Shown here one piece after another: positions 41,031-50,170 of a stretch of 64,000 nucleotides of DNA. The stretch spans positions 1-64,000 of the forward strand of contig UQVA01000008.1 of the NCBI GenBank assembly GCA_900544405.1, in the 5' to 3' direction. Positions within the stretch are counted from its first letter, which is position 1. Each line of letters begins with the position of its first letter. Origin of the DNA: an uncultured Eubacteriales bacterium. Its GTDB lineage: Bacteria; Bacillota; Clostridia; Oscillospirales; Oscillospiraceae. Position numbers and translations under genes: made by a program. The notes below the pieces were generated by a model. It did no database searches, was not told the origin of the DNA, and saw only the letters and a program-made list of their open reading frames with translations.

Positions 41031-42554
41031 ATGGAAAAAATCGTCGAGTTTTCCCACGTCAGTGTGGAATTCCCCGGTGTCCGGGCCAATGATGACGTGA
41101 GCTTCTCCGTGAACAAGGGCGAGATCTTCGCCCTCGTGGGCGAGAACGGCGCCGGAAAATCCACCCTGATGAACGTCCTGTACGGCATCCATACCCCTGC
41201 CTCCGGGGAGGTGTTCGTGAAGGGCGAAAAGGTCACGAAATTTGACCCCAAGGAGGCCATCCGCCGGGGCATTGGCATGGTCCATCAGCATTTTATGCTG
41301 GTGCCCAGCTTCACCGTGGCGGAAAACATCGTTCTGAGCCGGGAGCCGAAAAAGGGCATCCTTTGCGACCGGAAGGAGGAGCGCCGCCAGGTGGCGGACC
41401 TGAGCCGGGAATACGGATTGGAAGTAAACCCGGATGATATTGTAGGCGACCTGAGCGTGGGATTGCAGCAGCGGGTGGAGATACTCAAGACCCTGTACCG
41501 GGGAGCGGACGTACTTATCCTGGATGAGCCTACCGCCGTGCTGACCCCCCAGGAGACGGCGGAATTATTTGCCGTGCTGCGGCGGGTGGTGGCAGAGCGG
41601 GGCATGACCGTTATTCTCATCACCCATAAGCTGTATGAAGTGAAGGAAATCTCCGACCGGGTGGGCGTGATGCGCCGGGGCAAGCTCATGGGCATCCACG
41701 AGACCGCTTCCGTCACGGCGGAGCAGCTGGCGGAACTGATGGTGGGCCGGGAAATGGCCCCCACTCCGGAAAAAGAGGAACTGACTCCCGGGGAGGCAGC
41801 GCTGGAAATTTCGGACCTCCACGCCGACAACAACCGGGGCCAGGAGGCTCTGAACGGCCTGAGTTTGCAGGTGCGCCGGGGCGAGATCGTCGGCATTGCC
41901 GCCATCGAGGGCAACGGCCAGAGCGAATTGCTGGAAGCCGTGGCCGGAATGCGGCCCTATCGGGGAAAAATCACCGTAAACGGCGGGGATATTTCCGGAA
42001 AAACCCCCGGTGAAATTCGCAAGCTGGGCCTTTCCCATGTGCCGGAGGACCGGCTGTCCACCGGCGTGGACAAGGACGCCTCCGTGTCGGACAATCTGCT
42101 GGCGGGCAAGGAAAAGGAACCGGAATTTTCCGCCCACGGCATCCATTTACATCCAAAGGCCATCCGTTCCTATGCCCAGAAGCTCTATGAAGCCTTCGAT
42201 ATCCGGGGCGCAGGCATCGACGTGACCGCCGGGTCCCTGTCCGGCGGCAATATGCAGAAAGTGGTCATCGCCCGGGAAATGTCCTTCGGCTCTCAGGTCC
42301 TGCTGATCGCCCAGCCCACCCGTGGCGTGGACATCGGCGCCGTGGAATTTATTCACGGACAGATTCGGGCTCAGCGGGCCGGAGGGGCGGCCATCCTGCT
42401 GTCCAGTGCCGATCTGGACGAGGTGCTGAGCCTGTCGGACCGGATTCTCACCGTGTACGAAGGGAAGATCACCGGCGAATTTTTCCCGCCCTACTCCAAG
42501 ACGGAAATCGGCCTTGGCATGACGGGAACATCCAAGGAGGCCGCCCATGAATAA
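41031..42554 (+). CDS. Nucleoside-type ABC importer ATPase, two ABC domains
   Basis: The ATG at 41031 has GGGAGG 8 bases upstream; one at 41025 is too close. 507 residues with two ABC halves. First: GENGAGKST (Walker A), LSVGLQQRVEILKTLYR, LILDEPTAVLTP. Second has a degenerate Walker A (IEGNGQSELLEAV), LSGGNMQKVVIARE and LIAQPTRGVD, as in sugar/nucleoside importers of the YufO/NupO group. It drives uptake through the permeases at 42547 and 43640. Confidence 0.93.
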   Translation: MEKIVEFSHVSVEFPGVRANDDVSFSVNKGEIFALVGENGAGKSTLMNVLYGIHTPASGEVFVKGEKVTKFDPKEAIRRGIGMVHQHFMLVPSFTVAENIVLSREPKKGILCDRKEERRQVADLSREYGLEVNPDDIVGDLSVGLQQRVEILKTLYRGADVLILDEPTAVLTPQETAELFAVLRRVVAERGMTVILITHKLYEVKEISDRVGVMRRGKLMGIHETASVTAEQLAELMVGREMAPTPEKEELTPGEAALEISDLHADNNRGQEALNGLSLQVRRGEIVGIAAIEGNGQSELLEAVAGMRPYRGKITVNGGDISGKTPGEIRKLGLSHVPEDRLSTGVDKDASVSDNLLAGKEKEPEFSAHGIHLHPKAIRSYAQKLYEAFDIRGAGIDVTAGSLSGGNMQKVVIAREMSFGSQVLLIAQPTRGVDIGAVEFIHGQIRAQRAGGAAILLSSADLDEVLSLSDRILTVYEGKITGEFFPPYSKTEIGLGMTGTSKEAAHE

Positions 42555-43647
42555 GAAGAAAATCAACTGGGGCTATTTCGGCTCCCTGATCCTCTCCGTG
42601 GTGCTGGCGCTGGCCGTAGGTGCGGCCATTATGGCGGCTACGGGCTACGATCCCCTGAACGCCTACCATGAACTGTTCCGGGGAGCCACCGGCTGCGACA
42701 ATCTGGGTCAGGTGTTTACCGGCCTGTTCACCAAGCGGCAGTTCGGCAACACGGTGGAGTACGCCATGGTGCTGTTCCTCACGGGCCTGGCCTGCGCCGT
42801 GGGTGCCCGGGCGGGCATCTTCAACGTAGGCGGCGAGGGCCAGCTGTACCTGGGCGCGATTGTTTCCGCCTACATCGGTGTGGTCCTGAACGGCTTGTCC
42901 CCCTGGATCGTCATTCCAGTGGCGGCCTTGGGAGCCATGGCGGCAGGCGCTCTGTACGCCTGGATTCCCGGCGTGCTGAAAGTGAAAAAGAAGGTCAACG
43001 AGGTCATCACGACGATTATGATGAACTCCATCGCCATTTATTTCTGCGCCTTTCTCTCCAACGGTCCCTGGAAAACCAGCCAGCCCAACCGGGTCTCCGG
43101 CACGGACCCCCTGGACAACGTGTACCGGTTTACCCAGCTGATCCGGGGTTCCAACCTGACCACAGCCATTTTCGCCAGCGCCATCATCGCCTTTTTGATT
43201 TGGTATGTGATGAGCCGCACGGCCACGGGCTTTGAAATGAAGCTCACCGGACACAATCCCCGCTTCGCCAAGTATCTGGGGCTCAGCGTGGACAAGCTGG
43301 TCATTGGCTCCATGGTGGTCTCCGGCGCCATCTGCGGTCTGGTGGGCATGATGGAGGCCTACGGTGTCCGGGGCAACTATCAGGACGGCATCAGCAACGA
43401 GTATTATTTTGACGGTCTGCTGGTGGCCATGATTATGGGCTATCGCCCCGTGGGCATCATCGTCATGAGTTTCTTCTTTGCATTCCTGAAGGTGGGTGCT
43501 GCGGGCATGGAACTGAACGCCGGAGTGCCGGGAGAATTGTACCGCATCATCCAGTCGGTGGTCATTTTCTTCATGGCCGCCGAGGGCGGCGTGAAGGCGC
43601 TGCTGAAGGTCCGCAGAGCCGGAAAGGAGGGGGCAAAGCATGGGTAA
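42547..43647 (+). CDS. ABC importer permease (NupP/YufP-like)
   Basis: 366 residues, about ten membrane segments. The BPD_transp_2 signature is clear: FLTGLACAVGARAGIFNVGGEGQLYLGAI and VNEVITTIMMNSIAIYFCAFL. It overlaps the ATPase gene by 8 bases and the next permease by 8. It forms the channel for a nucleoside or similar solute together with the gene at 43640. Confidence 0.92.
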   Translation: MNKKKINWGYFGSLILSVVLALAVGAAIMAATGYDPLNAYHELFRGATGCDNLGQVFTGLFTKRQFGNTVEYAMVLFLTGLACAVGARAGIFNVGGEGQLYLGAIVSAYIGVVLNGLSPWIVIPVAALGAMAAGALYAWIPGVLKVKKKVNEVITTIMMNSIAIYFCAFLSNGPWKTSQPNRVSGTDPLDNVYRFTQLIRGSNLTTAIFASAIIAFLIWYVMSRTATGFEMKLTGHNPRFAKYLGLSVDKLVIGSMVVSGAICGLVGMMEAYGVRGNYQDGISNEYYFDGLLVAMIMGYRPVGIIVMSFFFAFLKVGAAGMELNAGVPGELYRIIQSVVIFFMAAEGGVKALLKVRRAGKEGAKHG

Positions 43648-44539
43648 CATCTTTACGACGGGTCTGTTCCGGCAGATGCTCCGCTCCGCTACGCCGGTGG
43701 CCCTGGCGGCCATGGGCGGTCTGCTGACGGAACACGCAGGCGTTATGAACATCGGTATGGACGGCATGATCCTGATTGGAGCCTTTGTGGCCGTGGCGGT
43801 GAGCGTGGTCACCGGGTCGGCGGCTCTGGGTGTGCTGGCGGCCATTCTGGTGGGCGTGCTGGTGGGGGCCTTTTTTGCGCTGTTCGTGGTGAAGTTCAAG
43901 AGCGACGAATTCATCATCGGCACGGCTTTGAACATCTTCGCCGGGGGCCTGACGGTGTTCCTGTTGGGAGCGCTGTTCGGGGTCCGGGGGACTCTGCGGA
44001 CCCAGGCGGGACTGCCTACCGTGGACCTGCCGCTTATCGATCAGATTCCATTTTTGGGCGAAGTCTTCAGCGGAAATTCCCTGTTTATCTACCTGACAGT
44101 TCTGATTGTCCTGATTATGTGGACTCTGGTGTACCGGACCCCCTGGGGCCGTTGGCTCCGGGCCAGCGGCGAGCATCCGGGGGCCCTGCGGACCGCCGGC
44201 GTCAGTCCGGAGGGAATGCGCTGGCAGGCATCCTTGCTGTGCGGGGCATTCTGCGGCTTGGCGGGGGCGCAGTTGGCCCTGGGCAACGTGTCCATGTTCT
44301 CCGAGGGCATGAGCAATTCCCGTGGCTATGTGGCTTTCGCCTGCGTGATTTTCGGGGCGGCGAACCCCGGAAAGGCCTACCTGGCGGCGCTGATGTTCGG
44401 CTTCTTCGATGCCTTGGGCTACCGGCTCCAGGAGTATAACATCAGCTCCAACCTGACGTCCATGATTCCTTACGTCATTACCGTCATTATGATGGTCTAT
44501 GTGGTTATCCGGGGCCAGAAGAAAAAAGCGGCGGTGTAA
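43640..44539 (+). CDS. ABC importer permease (NupQ/YufQ-like)
   Basis: 299 residues, about eight membrane segments; AGGAGGG upstream. Signature LAAMGGLLTEHAGVMNIGMDGMILIGAF and SMFSEGMSNSRGYVAFACVIFGA. It pairs with the permease at 42547. A BMP-type lipoprotein, normally encoded beside these three genes, is missing from the operon and from the whole window. Confidence 0.92.
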   Translation: MGNIFTTGLFRQMLRSATPVALAAMGGLLTEHAGVMNIGMDGMILIGAFVAVAVSVVTGSAALGVLAAILVGVLVGAFFALFVVKFKSDEFIIGTALNIFAGGLTVFLLGALFGVRGTLRTQAGLPTVDLPLIDQIPFLGEVFSGNSLFIYLTVLIVLIMWTLVYRTPWGRWLRASGEHPGALRTAGVSPEGMRWQASLLCGAFCGLAGAQLALGNVSMFSEGMSNSRGYVAFACVIFGAANPGKAYLAALMFGFFDALGYRLQEYNISSNLTSMIPYVITVIMMVYVVIRGQKKKAAV

Positions 44540-44622
44540 AATTTGCCCCCGGTGTGGCACCGTATGGGTGGACAGCACTTCCGGCGAAGCAAGGCGTTTT
44601 CGCCCCTCCGGGCAAAAAAATC

Positions 44623-44652
44623 ACCGGAACCGATTGGTTCCGGTGGTTTTTT
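44623..44652. terminator. Bidirectional terminator
   Basis: ACCGGAACC, loop GATT, GGTTCCGGT, then GGTTTTTT; on the other strand AAAAAAA at 44614 gives a T run. It separates the convergent importer and metal ATPase genes. Confidence 0.9.
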
Positions 44653-46741
44653 ATTCTTTTTCTCCCTCCGGGAGCAGGTTGGTCATGCTCTTCAGGCTGA
44701 TGCCCAGGGTGGACATATTGTGAAGCAGGGCCGAAGTGGTGGGAGGCAGGAAGCCCGCCACGCCGCCGATGATGAGGGCCAGGTTGAAGCCCACGATAAA
44801 GCGGTAATTCCGGCGGATCCGGTCCATCAGCGCCTGGGATAGCCGCCGCAGGGTCACGAGTTCGAACAGGTCCTGAGAGGACACGGTGATGTCCGCAATT
44901 TCCCTGGCGATGGCAGCACCGGAATGGATGGCAATGCCCACGTCCGCTTCGGACAGGGCCGGGGTGTCGTTGACACCGTCGCCTACCATGATGACCGTAT
45001 GGCCGTCGGCCTTCCGCTGGCGCACGAAGGCGGCCTTGTCCTCCGGCAGGACCTCTGCATGGAAATCGTCCACACCTACGGCAGCGGCGACCACCCGAGC
45101 CGTGCGGACGTTGTCGCCGGTCATCATCACAATGTCGGAAATGCCCAGTTCGTGGAGCGCTCGGATGGCCTCCGACGCTTCGGTCCGGAGGGGGTCGGCA
45201 ATGAGAATGACCGCCGCCAGAACTCCGGACACCGCCAGGTACAGCGGTGAATAGCCCTCCGGCAGGGAAGCGAACTTTTCATCTTCCCCAACGGGCACCC
45301 GGCAACCCTCATCTTCAAAGACGAAGTGATAGCTGCCGATGACGACCTTCCGGCCCTCTACCATGCTGGAAATGCCGTGGGCCACCACATATTCCACCTG
45401 AGAGTGGTATTCCTCATGGTTCAGGCCCTTATTTTTGGCCTCCTCCACCACGGCGTTGGCCAGGGAATGGGGGTAATGCTCCTCCAGACAGGCGGCCAGC
45501 CGGAGCATTTCGGACTCCTCCCTGCCGCCGAAGGGCACTACCTGCACCACCTTGGGGGAGGCGTAGGTCAGGGTGCCGGTCTTGTCGAAAACGATGGTGT
45601 CCGCATTGGCCACGGCCTCCAGGAACCGTCCGCCCTTTACCCGCACATGGGCGGCGCTGCACTCCCGCATGGCGGAAAGCACGGCAATGGGCATGGACAG
45701 CTTCAGAGCGCAGGAAAAGTCCACCATCAGAACGGCCAGCGTCTTGGTGACGTTCCGGGTCAGAAGATAGGTAAGCGCCGTGCCGCCCAGGGTATAGGGG
45801 ACCAGCTTGTCTGCCAACCTGGCGGCATGGTCCTCCGCCGTGGATTTGAGCTTTTCGGACTCCTCGATCATCTTCACAATGCGGTCATACCGGCCGCCGC
45901 CGCTGACCTTCTCTACGGCAATCACGCAGTCCCCTTCCTCGACAACGGTGCCTGCGTAGGCATAGCTGCCGGGAGTTTTCCGGACGGGCAGGGATTCTCC
46001 GGTCATAGACGCCTGATTTACCATGGCCTCCCCGGAGACAACCTTGCCGTCCAGGGGGATCATATTGCCGGTGCGGACGATGATCTGCGTTCCAAGGCCC
46101 ACGTCCTTCACGCTCCGCAGGACCTCCTGGCCCTCGGTCAGGCACCAGACCTTGTCCACGTTCAAGGACATGGCCCCCGCCAGGTCGGACACGGACTTTT
46201 TATGGGTCCAGTCCTCCAGCAGTTCGCCCAGATGGAGCATGAACATGACGCTGCCTGCCGTATCAAAGTCGCCCCGGACCAGAGACACGGTGACGGCGGT
46301 GGCATCCAGCACGGACACGGACAGCTTTCTGTGGAACAGGGCTTTCAGCCCGGCGGACACATAGGGAACGGCCTTCCAGACTGCCAGCACCGACCGGACG
46401 GGCAGAGGCAGGAACAGCTTGGTAAAGGCCCGGTTCATCACGGAGCCCACCAGCTTGTCCTCAAATTCCCGGTTCAACGCCCGGGGCGTATGCTCCGGCA
46501 CCAGGTCCAGGGCCTCCGCCTTTTCGTAAGAAAAGGATGAGAAGGCCCGGATAATGTCGCTGCGCTCCCCGGTGTAGACCACGATGGCATCCCCGGTCCG
46601 GTCAAAGACCTGAACGCTCCTGACCCCGGAAACGCTTTTTAAGTAGTATTCCAGCAGGTCCGCCTGGGCAAGCGTCATGTGGTTCCGACACAGGTGGACC
46701 CGGATGCGGCCCCTGGATTCTTTCAGAATTTGACACTTCAT
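44651..46741 (-). CDS. P1B-type heavy-metal ATPase with unusual SCALK membrane motif
   Basis: 696 residues. N-terminal HMA-like domain without CxxC (RGRIRVHLCRNHMTLAQADLLEYYL), then membrane segments, actuator TGES (MTGESLPVRK), phosphorylation loop FDKTGTLT (Asp about 386), the P1B histidine region EEHYPHSLANAVV, and the hinge MVGDGVNDTPALSEADVGIAI. The metal-selecting helix reads DFSCALKLSMPIAV (about 339-352), in place of CPC, SPC or CPH. It exports or moves a metal ion across the membrane, probably not Cu; Fe or Mn is possible from the upstream box. It follows a DUF6110 gene. Confidence 0.92.
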   Translation of the reverse strand: MKCQILKESRGRIRVHLCRNHMTLAQADLLEYYLKSVSGVRSVQVFDRTGDAIVVYTGERSDIIRAFSSFSYEKAEALDLVPEHTPRALNREFEDKLVGSVMNRAFTKLFLPLPVRSVLAVWKAVPYVSAGLKALFHRKLSVSVLDATAVTVSLVRGDFDTAGSVMFMLHLGELLEDWTHKKSVSDLAGAMSLNVDKVWCLTEGQEVLRSVKDVGLGTQIIVRTGNMIPLDGKVVSGEAMVNQASMTGESLPVRKTPGSYAYAGTVVEEGDCVIAVEKVSGGGRYDRIVKMIEESEKLKSTAEDHAARLADKLVPYTLGGTALTYLLTRNVTKTLAVLMVDFSCALKLSMPIAVLSAMRECSAAHVRVKGGRFLEAVANADTIVFDKTGTLTYASPKVVQVVPFGGREESEMLRLAACLEEHYPHSLANAVVEEAKNKGLNHEEYHSQVEYVVAHGISSMVEGRKVVIGSYHFVFEDEGCRVPVGEDEKFASLPEGYSPLYLAVSGVLAAVILIADPLRTEASEAIRALHELGISDIVMMTGDNVRTARVVAAAVGVDDFHAEVLPEDKAAFVRQRKADGHTVIMVGDGVNDTPALSEADVGIAIHSGAAIAREIADITVSSQDLFELVTLRRLSQALMDRIRRNYRFIVGFNLALIIGGVAGFLPPTTSALLHNMSTLGISLKSMTNLLPEGEKE

Positions 46742-46752
46742 GGGGGTTCGCC

Positions 46753-47031
46753 TTAGCCTTCGGTGGTTTCCTCGCTGGCGGCAGAGGTGTCCTCTACGGT
46801 CTCAGGCTCGGCGTAGCGAGTCTCGTTGATGTCCTTGGCGTCGGCGTAGATGTCACTGCAGTTCTCCCGGGTCCGGGTGACGGTTTCCATCACGCAGTCC
46901 TTGGCCCGCAGAACGGCGGCGGTGGCGTGGGTGTAGACCTTCTTGGCGTCCCGGCTGGTGAGAATCTTGATACCGGCAGTGCCGAACAGCACACCGCCTG
47001 CAAACAGACCCAGCTTTTCACTGATTTTCAT
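46753..47031 (-). CDS. DUF6110 family small membrane protein
   Basis: Start at the ATG at 47031 with CGGAGGG; 92 residues. It has one N-terminal membrane segment (KLGLFAGGVLFGTAGIKIL, about 5-23) and a charged helical tail. It matches DUF6110, small proteins encoded just before P1B ATPases of this kind in Clostridia. It may help the ATPase; the role is unknown. It shares the promoter and palindrome upstream with the ATPase gene 11 bases downstream. Confidence 0.75.
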   Translation of the reverse strand: MKISEKLGLFAGGVLFGTAGIKILTSRDAKKVYTHATAAVLRAKDCVMETVTRTRENCSDIYADAKDINETRYAEPETVEDTSAASEETTEG

Positions 47032-47072
47032 AATAAATTCCCTCCGGAAAATAAATTCTGCCAAGCAGGGGA

Positions 47073-47092
47073 ATGTTAGTCTTAACTAACAT
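47073..47092. promoter_or_regulatory. DtxR/MntR-like palindromic box
   Basis: ATGTTAGT, CTTA, ACTAACAT: perfect 8-bp arms. It contains TTAG and CTAA half-sites spaced as in DtxR-family iron/manganese boxes. It lies about 20-40 bases after the expected transcription start of the DUF6110-ATPase operon, where a repressor would block elongation (inference). Confidence 0.65.
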
Positions 47093-47119
47093 ATGGGGAT
47101 ACCCCTCTTTGACGCCCCT

Positions 47120-47149
47120 ATTATACACCGCTCCCCCAAAAAATGTCAA
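47120..47149 (-). promoter_or_regulatory. Promoter of the DUF6110-ATPase operon
   Basis: On the minus strand TTGACA (47149-47144), an 18-base spacer and TATAAT (47125-47120): both boxes are perfect. Confidence 0.85.
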
Positions 47150-47187
47150 GATTCCTGCTTTTTGAATTTTCTATCCCACGGGGAGGC

Positions 47188-47216
47188 TTGCGCCGAAAGA
47201 GCGCCTATGGCATAAT
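47188..47216 (+). promoter_or_regulatory. Promoter of the peptide-binding protein gene
   Basis: TTGCGC at 47188-47193, a 17-base spacer and CATAAT at 47211-47216, 26 bases before the ATG. Confidence 0.65.
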
Positions 47217-47242
47217 ACAGAAAAACAATTCGGGAGGACCCT

Positions 47243-48817
47243 ATGAAGCGCATTTTTTCTCTTTTCCTGGCAGCCATTCTGCTGCTGTCCCTGACGGCCT
47301 GCGGCAAGACCCCTGCTGCCGGCAACACCACGAACACCACCGCCCCCCAGGCCGAAACGGGCGAGCCCACCACCCTGGTCTACGGAAGCATCGACTACAC
47401 CCGCATCAACCCGGCCATGGACGAGCATTGCGAGATCAACCTGCTGCTCTTTAACGGCCTGACTGCCCACGATGCGGACAACCAGGTGGTGGCGGGTCTG
47501 GCGGAAAGCTGGGACTACGATGCCGACACCTTTACCTACACCTTCCACATCCGTCCGGGCATTACCTGGCACGACGGAGAGCCCTTTACCTCCAAGGACG
47601 TGAAATTCACCATCGAGGCCATCATGGACCCGGAAAACGGCTCCGAGAATGCCCCCAACTATGAGGACGTGGTGGAAATTACCACCCCCGACGACCTGAC
47701 CGTTTCCTTCCGGCTCATCGAGCCCAATGTGGCCTTCCTGGAGTATATGACCATGGCCATCCTGCCCGCCCATCTTCTCGAGGGCGAGGATATGCAGGAA
47801 TCCGACTTTTTCCGCCATCCCATCGGCACCGGCCCCTACAAGCTGGAAAGCTGGGACGTGGGTCAGTCCATCGTGCTGGTGAAGAATGAGAACTACTATC
47901 TGGGGGCCCCCCATATTGACCGCATTCTGTTCAAAATCGTCCCCGACGACAACGCCCAGGCGGTGCAGCTGAAAAGCGGCGAGCTGGACCTGGCCCTGCT
48001 GGACCCGAAGAACGCTCAGAATTTCCAGAACACCGACGGTTTCACCTGCTATGACATGAAAACCAGCGATTACCGGGGGATTTTGTTCAATTTCTGGAAT
48101 GAATACTGGCAGAAAAACCGGGACATCATTCCCGCCGTGTGCTATGCCATTGACCGGCAGGCCATCATCGACACGGTGCTGCTGGGGCAGGGCATGGCAG
48201 CCTACGGCCCCCTGCAGCGGAATATCTATAACAATGAGAACGTAGAGCATTACGACTATAACCCCGAGAAAGCCAAGGAAATCCTGGAAAGAGTTGGTTG
48301 TACCCTGAATTCCGAGGGGTATTATGAGCGCAACGGGGAGGAAATTGGCTTCGTCATCAGCGTGATGAGCGGCGAGCAGGACCGGCTGGACATTGCCCAG
48401 GCCGCCGCCCAGCAGCTCCGGCAGGCGGGGATTCACGCCACCGTGGAGATTCCCGCCCAGATGGATTGGGGCGGACAGATGGCCTGCCTGATTGGCTGGG
48501 GCAGTCCTTTCGATGCCGACGACCACACCTATAAAGTGTTCGGCACGGACAAGGGAGCCAACTATTCCGGCTATTCCAACGCCACGGTGGATGCGGAGCT
48601 GGCGCTGGCCCGGCAGTCCGACGATCCCGCCGTCCGGAAGGAACACTACGATGCCTTCCAGGAGGCCCTGGCGGAGGACCCGGCCTACGCCTTCATCTGC
48701 TACATCGACGCCAATTATGTGGCCAAGTCCACCCTCCACGGCATTTCCGCCGATACCGTCATGGGCCACCATGGGGTGGGAATCTTCTGGAACGTGCAGG
48801 ATTGGACCATCGGGTAA
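47243..48817 (+). CDS. Oligopeptide/nickel-type ABC substrate-binding lipoprotein
   Basis: 524 residues; GGGAGG upstream. The lipoprotein signal ends SLTAC (Cys about 19). The family 5 solute-binding fold shows LVYGSIDYTRINPAMDEH, LAESWDYDADTFTYTFHIRPGITWHDGEPFTSKDVKFTIEAI, and YKVFGTDKGANYSGYSNATVDAELALAR. It binds peptides or a similar solute for the transporter genes at 49175-52909. It is split from them by a terminator and repeats. Confidence 0.93.
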   Translation: MKRIFSLFLAAILLLSLTACGKTPAAGNTTNTTAPQAETGEPTTLVYGSIDYTRINPAMDEHCEINLLLFNGLTAHDADNQVVAGLAESWDYDADTFTYTFHIRPGITWHDGEPFTSKDVKFTIEAIMDPENGSENAPNYEDVVEITTPDDLTVSFRLIEPNVAFLEYMTMAILPAHLLEGEDMQESDFFRHPIGTGPYKLESWDVGQSIVLVKNENYYLGAPHIDRILFKIVPDDNAQAVQLKSGELDLALLDPKNAQNFQNTDGFTCYDMKTSDYRGILFNFWNEYWQKNRDIIPAVCYAIDRQAIIDTVLLGQGMAAYGPLQRNIYNNENVEHYDYNPEKAKEILERVGCTLNSEGYYERNGEEIGFVISVMSGEQDRLDIAQAAAQQLRQAGIHATVEIPAQMDWGGQMACLIGWGSPFDADDHTYKVFGTDKGANYSGYSNATVDAELALARQSDDPAVRKEHYDAFQEALAEDPAYAFICYIDANYVAKSTLHGISADTVMGHHGVGIFWNVQDWTIG

Positions 48818-48837
48818 ATTTTTGAGAAGTATTTCCG

Positions 48838-48865
48838 CTGTCGGAGGGGACACCCCCTCCGACAG
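48838..48865 (+). terminator. Hairpin after the peptide-binding protein gene
   Basis: CTGTCGGAGGGG and CCCCTCCGACAG, 12-bp perfect stem with a short loop, then CTTGTGCGCTTTTT. It lies inside the operon. Confidence 0.75.
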
Positions 48866-48901
48866 CTTGTGCGCTTTTTAAGAAGTCCCCCGACGAGGCG
48901 C

Positions 48902-49070
48902 TGGCTCCCCTGTGTAGGGGGAGCTGTCAGTCCAAAGGACTGACTGAGGGGGTGTAAGCTATCGATGGCGTGAAAGTCATCGTTCGATGGTCTCCTACGA
49001 AATTGTTACCGTACACCCCCTCCGAGTCGGCTGACGCCGACCCACCTCCCCCTACACAGGGGAGGCTTAC
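48902..49070. repeat. Class A-A composite repeat inside the peptide importer operon
   Basis: Left hairpin GTCAGTCC-AAA-GGACTGAC (48926-48944), right hairpin GTCGGC-TGAC-GCCGAC (49026-49041), outer hairpins GGCTCCCCTGTGTAGGGGG and CCCCCTACACAGGGG. It is nearly the same in spacer as the copy at 35754. Confidence 0.9.
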
Positions 49071-49099
49071 GCCCTGCCGGAAGTTTTCTCGAAATTCGG

Positions 49100-49128
49100 C
49101 GCATCGGGGCATGCCGCCGCCCCTACAG
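49100..49128. repeat. Class D palindrome
   Basis: GGCGCATCGGGGCATGCC then GCCGCCCCTACAG, 46 bases before the next gene's start. Confidence 0.7.
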
Positions 49129-49174
49129 ACGAAATCGAAGGCGCATCCCATATTTTATCCCAAGGAGGTCCCCT

Positions 49175-50170
49175 ATGGGCGAAATTCTGAACATCGACCA
49201 CCTGAGCGTGGCCATCGATACCCCGCGGGGGCAGGTGCAGGCGGTGCGGGACGTGAGCTTTTCTCTCTCCCAGGGGGAGACCCTGGCCATCGTGGGCGAG
49301 TCCGGCTGCGGGAAAAGCATCCTCTGCAAGAGCATCCAGCGGCTCCTGCCCTCCGGGGGCCGCATCACCGGCGGGCATATTTTCTTCGGGAATGAGGACC
49401 TGACCGAAAAAAGCGAACGGGCCATGACCCGGCTTCGCCGCAGCGCTTTTTCCATGGTCTTTCAGGACCCCATGACCGCCCTGAACCCCACCATGACCGT
49501 GGGCAGCCAGATTGCCGAGGCGGTGCGGCTCCACCATGGCCGCCTGCCGAAGGCCGAGGTTTCCCGGCGGGTGCTGGAGCTGATGGACCGGGTGGGGATT
49601 CCTGAGCCTGTCCTGCGGCAGCATCAGTATCCCCATCATTTTTCCGGGGGCCAGCGGCAGCGGCTGGTGTTGGCCATGGCCCTGGCCGGGGAACCGGCAG
49701 TGCTGTTTGCCGACGAGCCCACCACCGCCCTGGACGTGACCATTCAGGCCCAGATTCTGGACCTTTTCCGCAAAATTCAAAAAGATCTGAACACGGCGAC
49801 CATATTCGTCACCCACGACCTGGGCGTTGTCGCCCGGATTGCGGACCGGGTGGCGGTGATGTACGCCGGAAAAATCGTCGAGATCGGCACGGCGGAGGAG
49901 ATTTTTTACGACCCCCGACACCCCTATACCAAGGGCCTGCTGCGCTCCCTCCCGGCCCTGTCCCGGGGCAAGGCTACCTTGCCCACCCTGCCGGGAATGC
50001 CGCCTACCCTGATTGACCCCCCTGCCGGGGACGCCTTCGCCTACCGGAACGATCAGGCCCTGGCCATCGATTACGAGGAAGCCCCGCCCATGTTTCAAAT
50101 TACCCCCACCCACGCCGCAGCCACCTGGCTTCTGGACCCCAGAGCGGAGAGAAACGGAGAAGAAAAATGA
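49175..50170 (+). CDS. Peptide ABC importer ATPase (OppD/DppD-like)
   Basis: 331 residues; AAGGAGG upstream. Walker A VGESGCGKSILCKS (about 38), signature FSGGQRQRLVLAMAL, Walker B AVLFADEPTTALDVT, switch FVTHDLGVVARIADRV. The OppD-type C-terminal end (HPYTKGLLRSLPAL, then a Fe-S-less PPTLIDPPAGDAF) is shorter in cysteines than usual. It powers the importer with the ATPase at 50167. Confidence 0.94.
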   Translation: MGEILNIDHLSVAIDTPRGQVQAVRDVSFSLSQGETLAIVGESGCGKSILCKSIQRLLPSGGRITGGHIFFGNEDLTEKSERAMTRLRRSAFSMVFQDPMTALNPTMTVGSQIAEAVRLHHGRLPKAEVSRRVLELMDRVGIPEPVLRQHQYPHHFSGGQRQRLVLAMALAGEPAVLFADEPTTALDVTIQAQILDLFRKIQKDLNTATIFVTHDLGVVARIADRVAVMYAGKIVEIGTAEEIFYDPRHPYTKGLLRSLPALSRGKATLPTLPGMPPTLIDPPAGDAFAYRNDQALAIDYEEAPPMFQITPTHAAATWLLDPRAERNGEEK

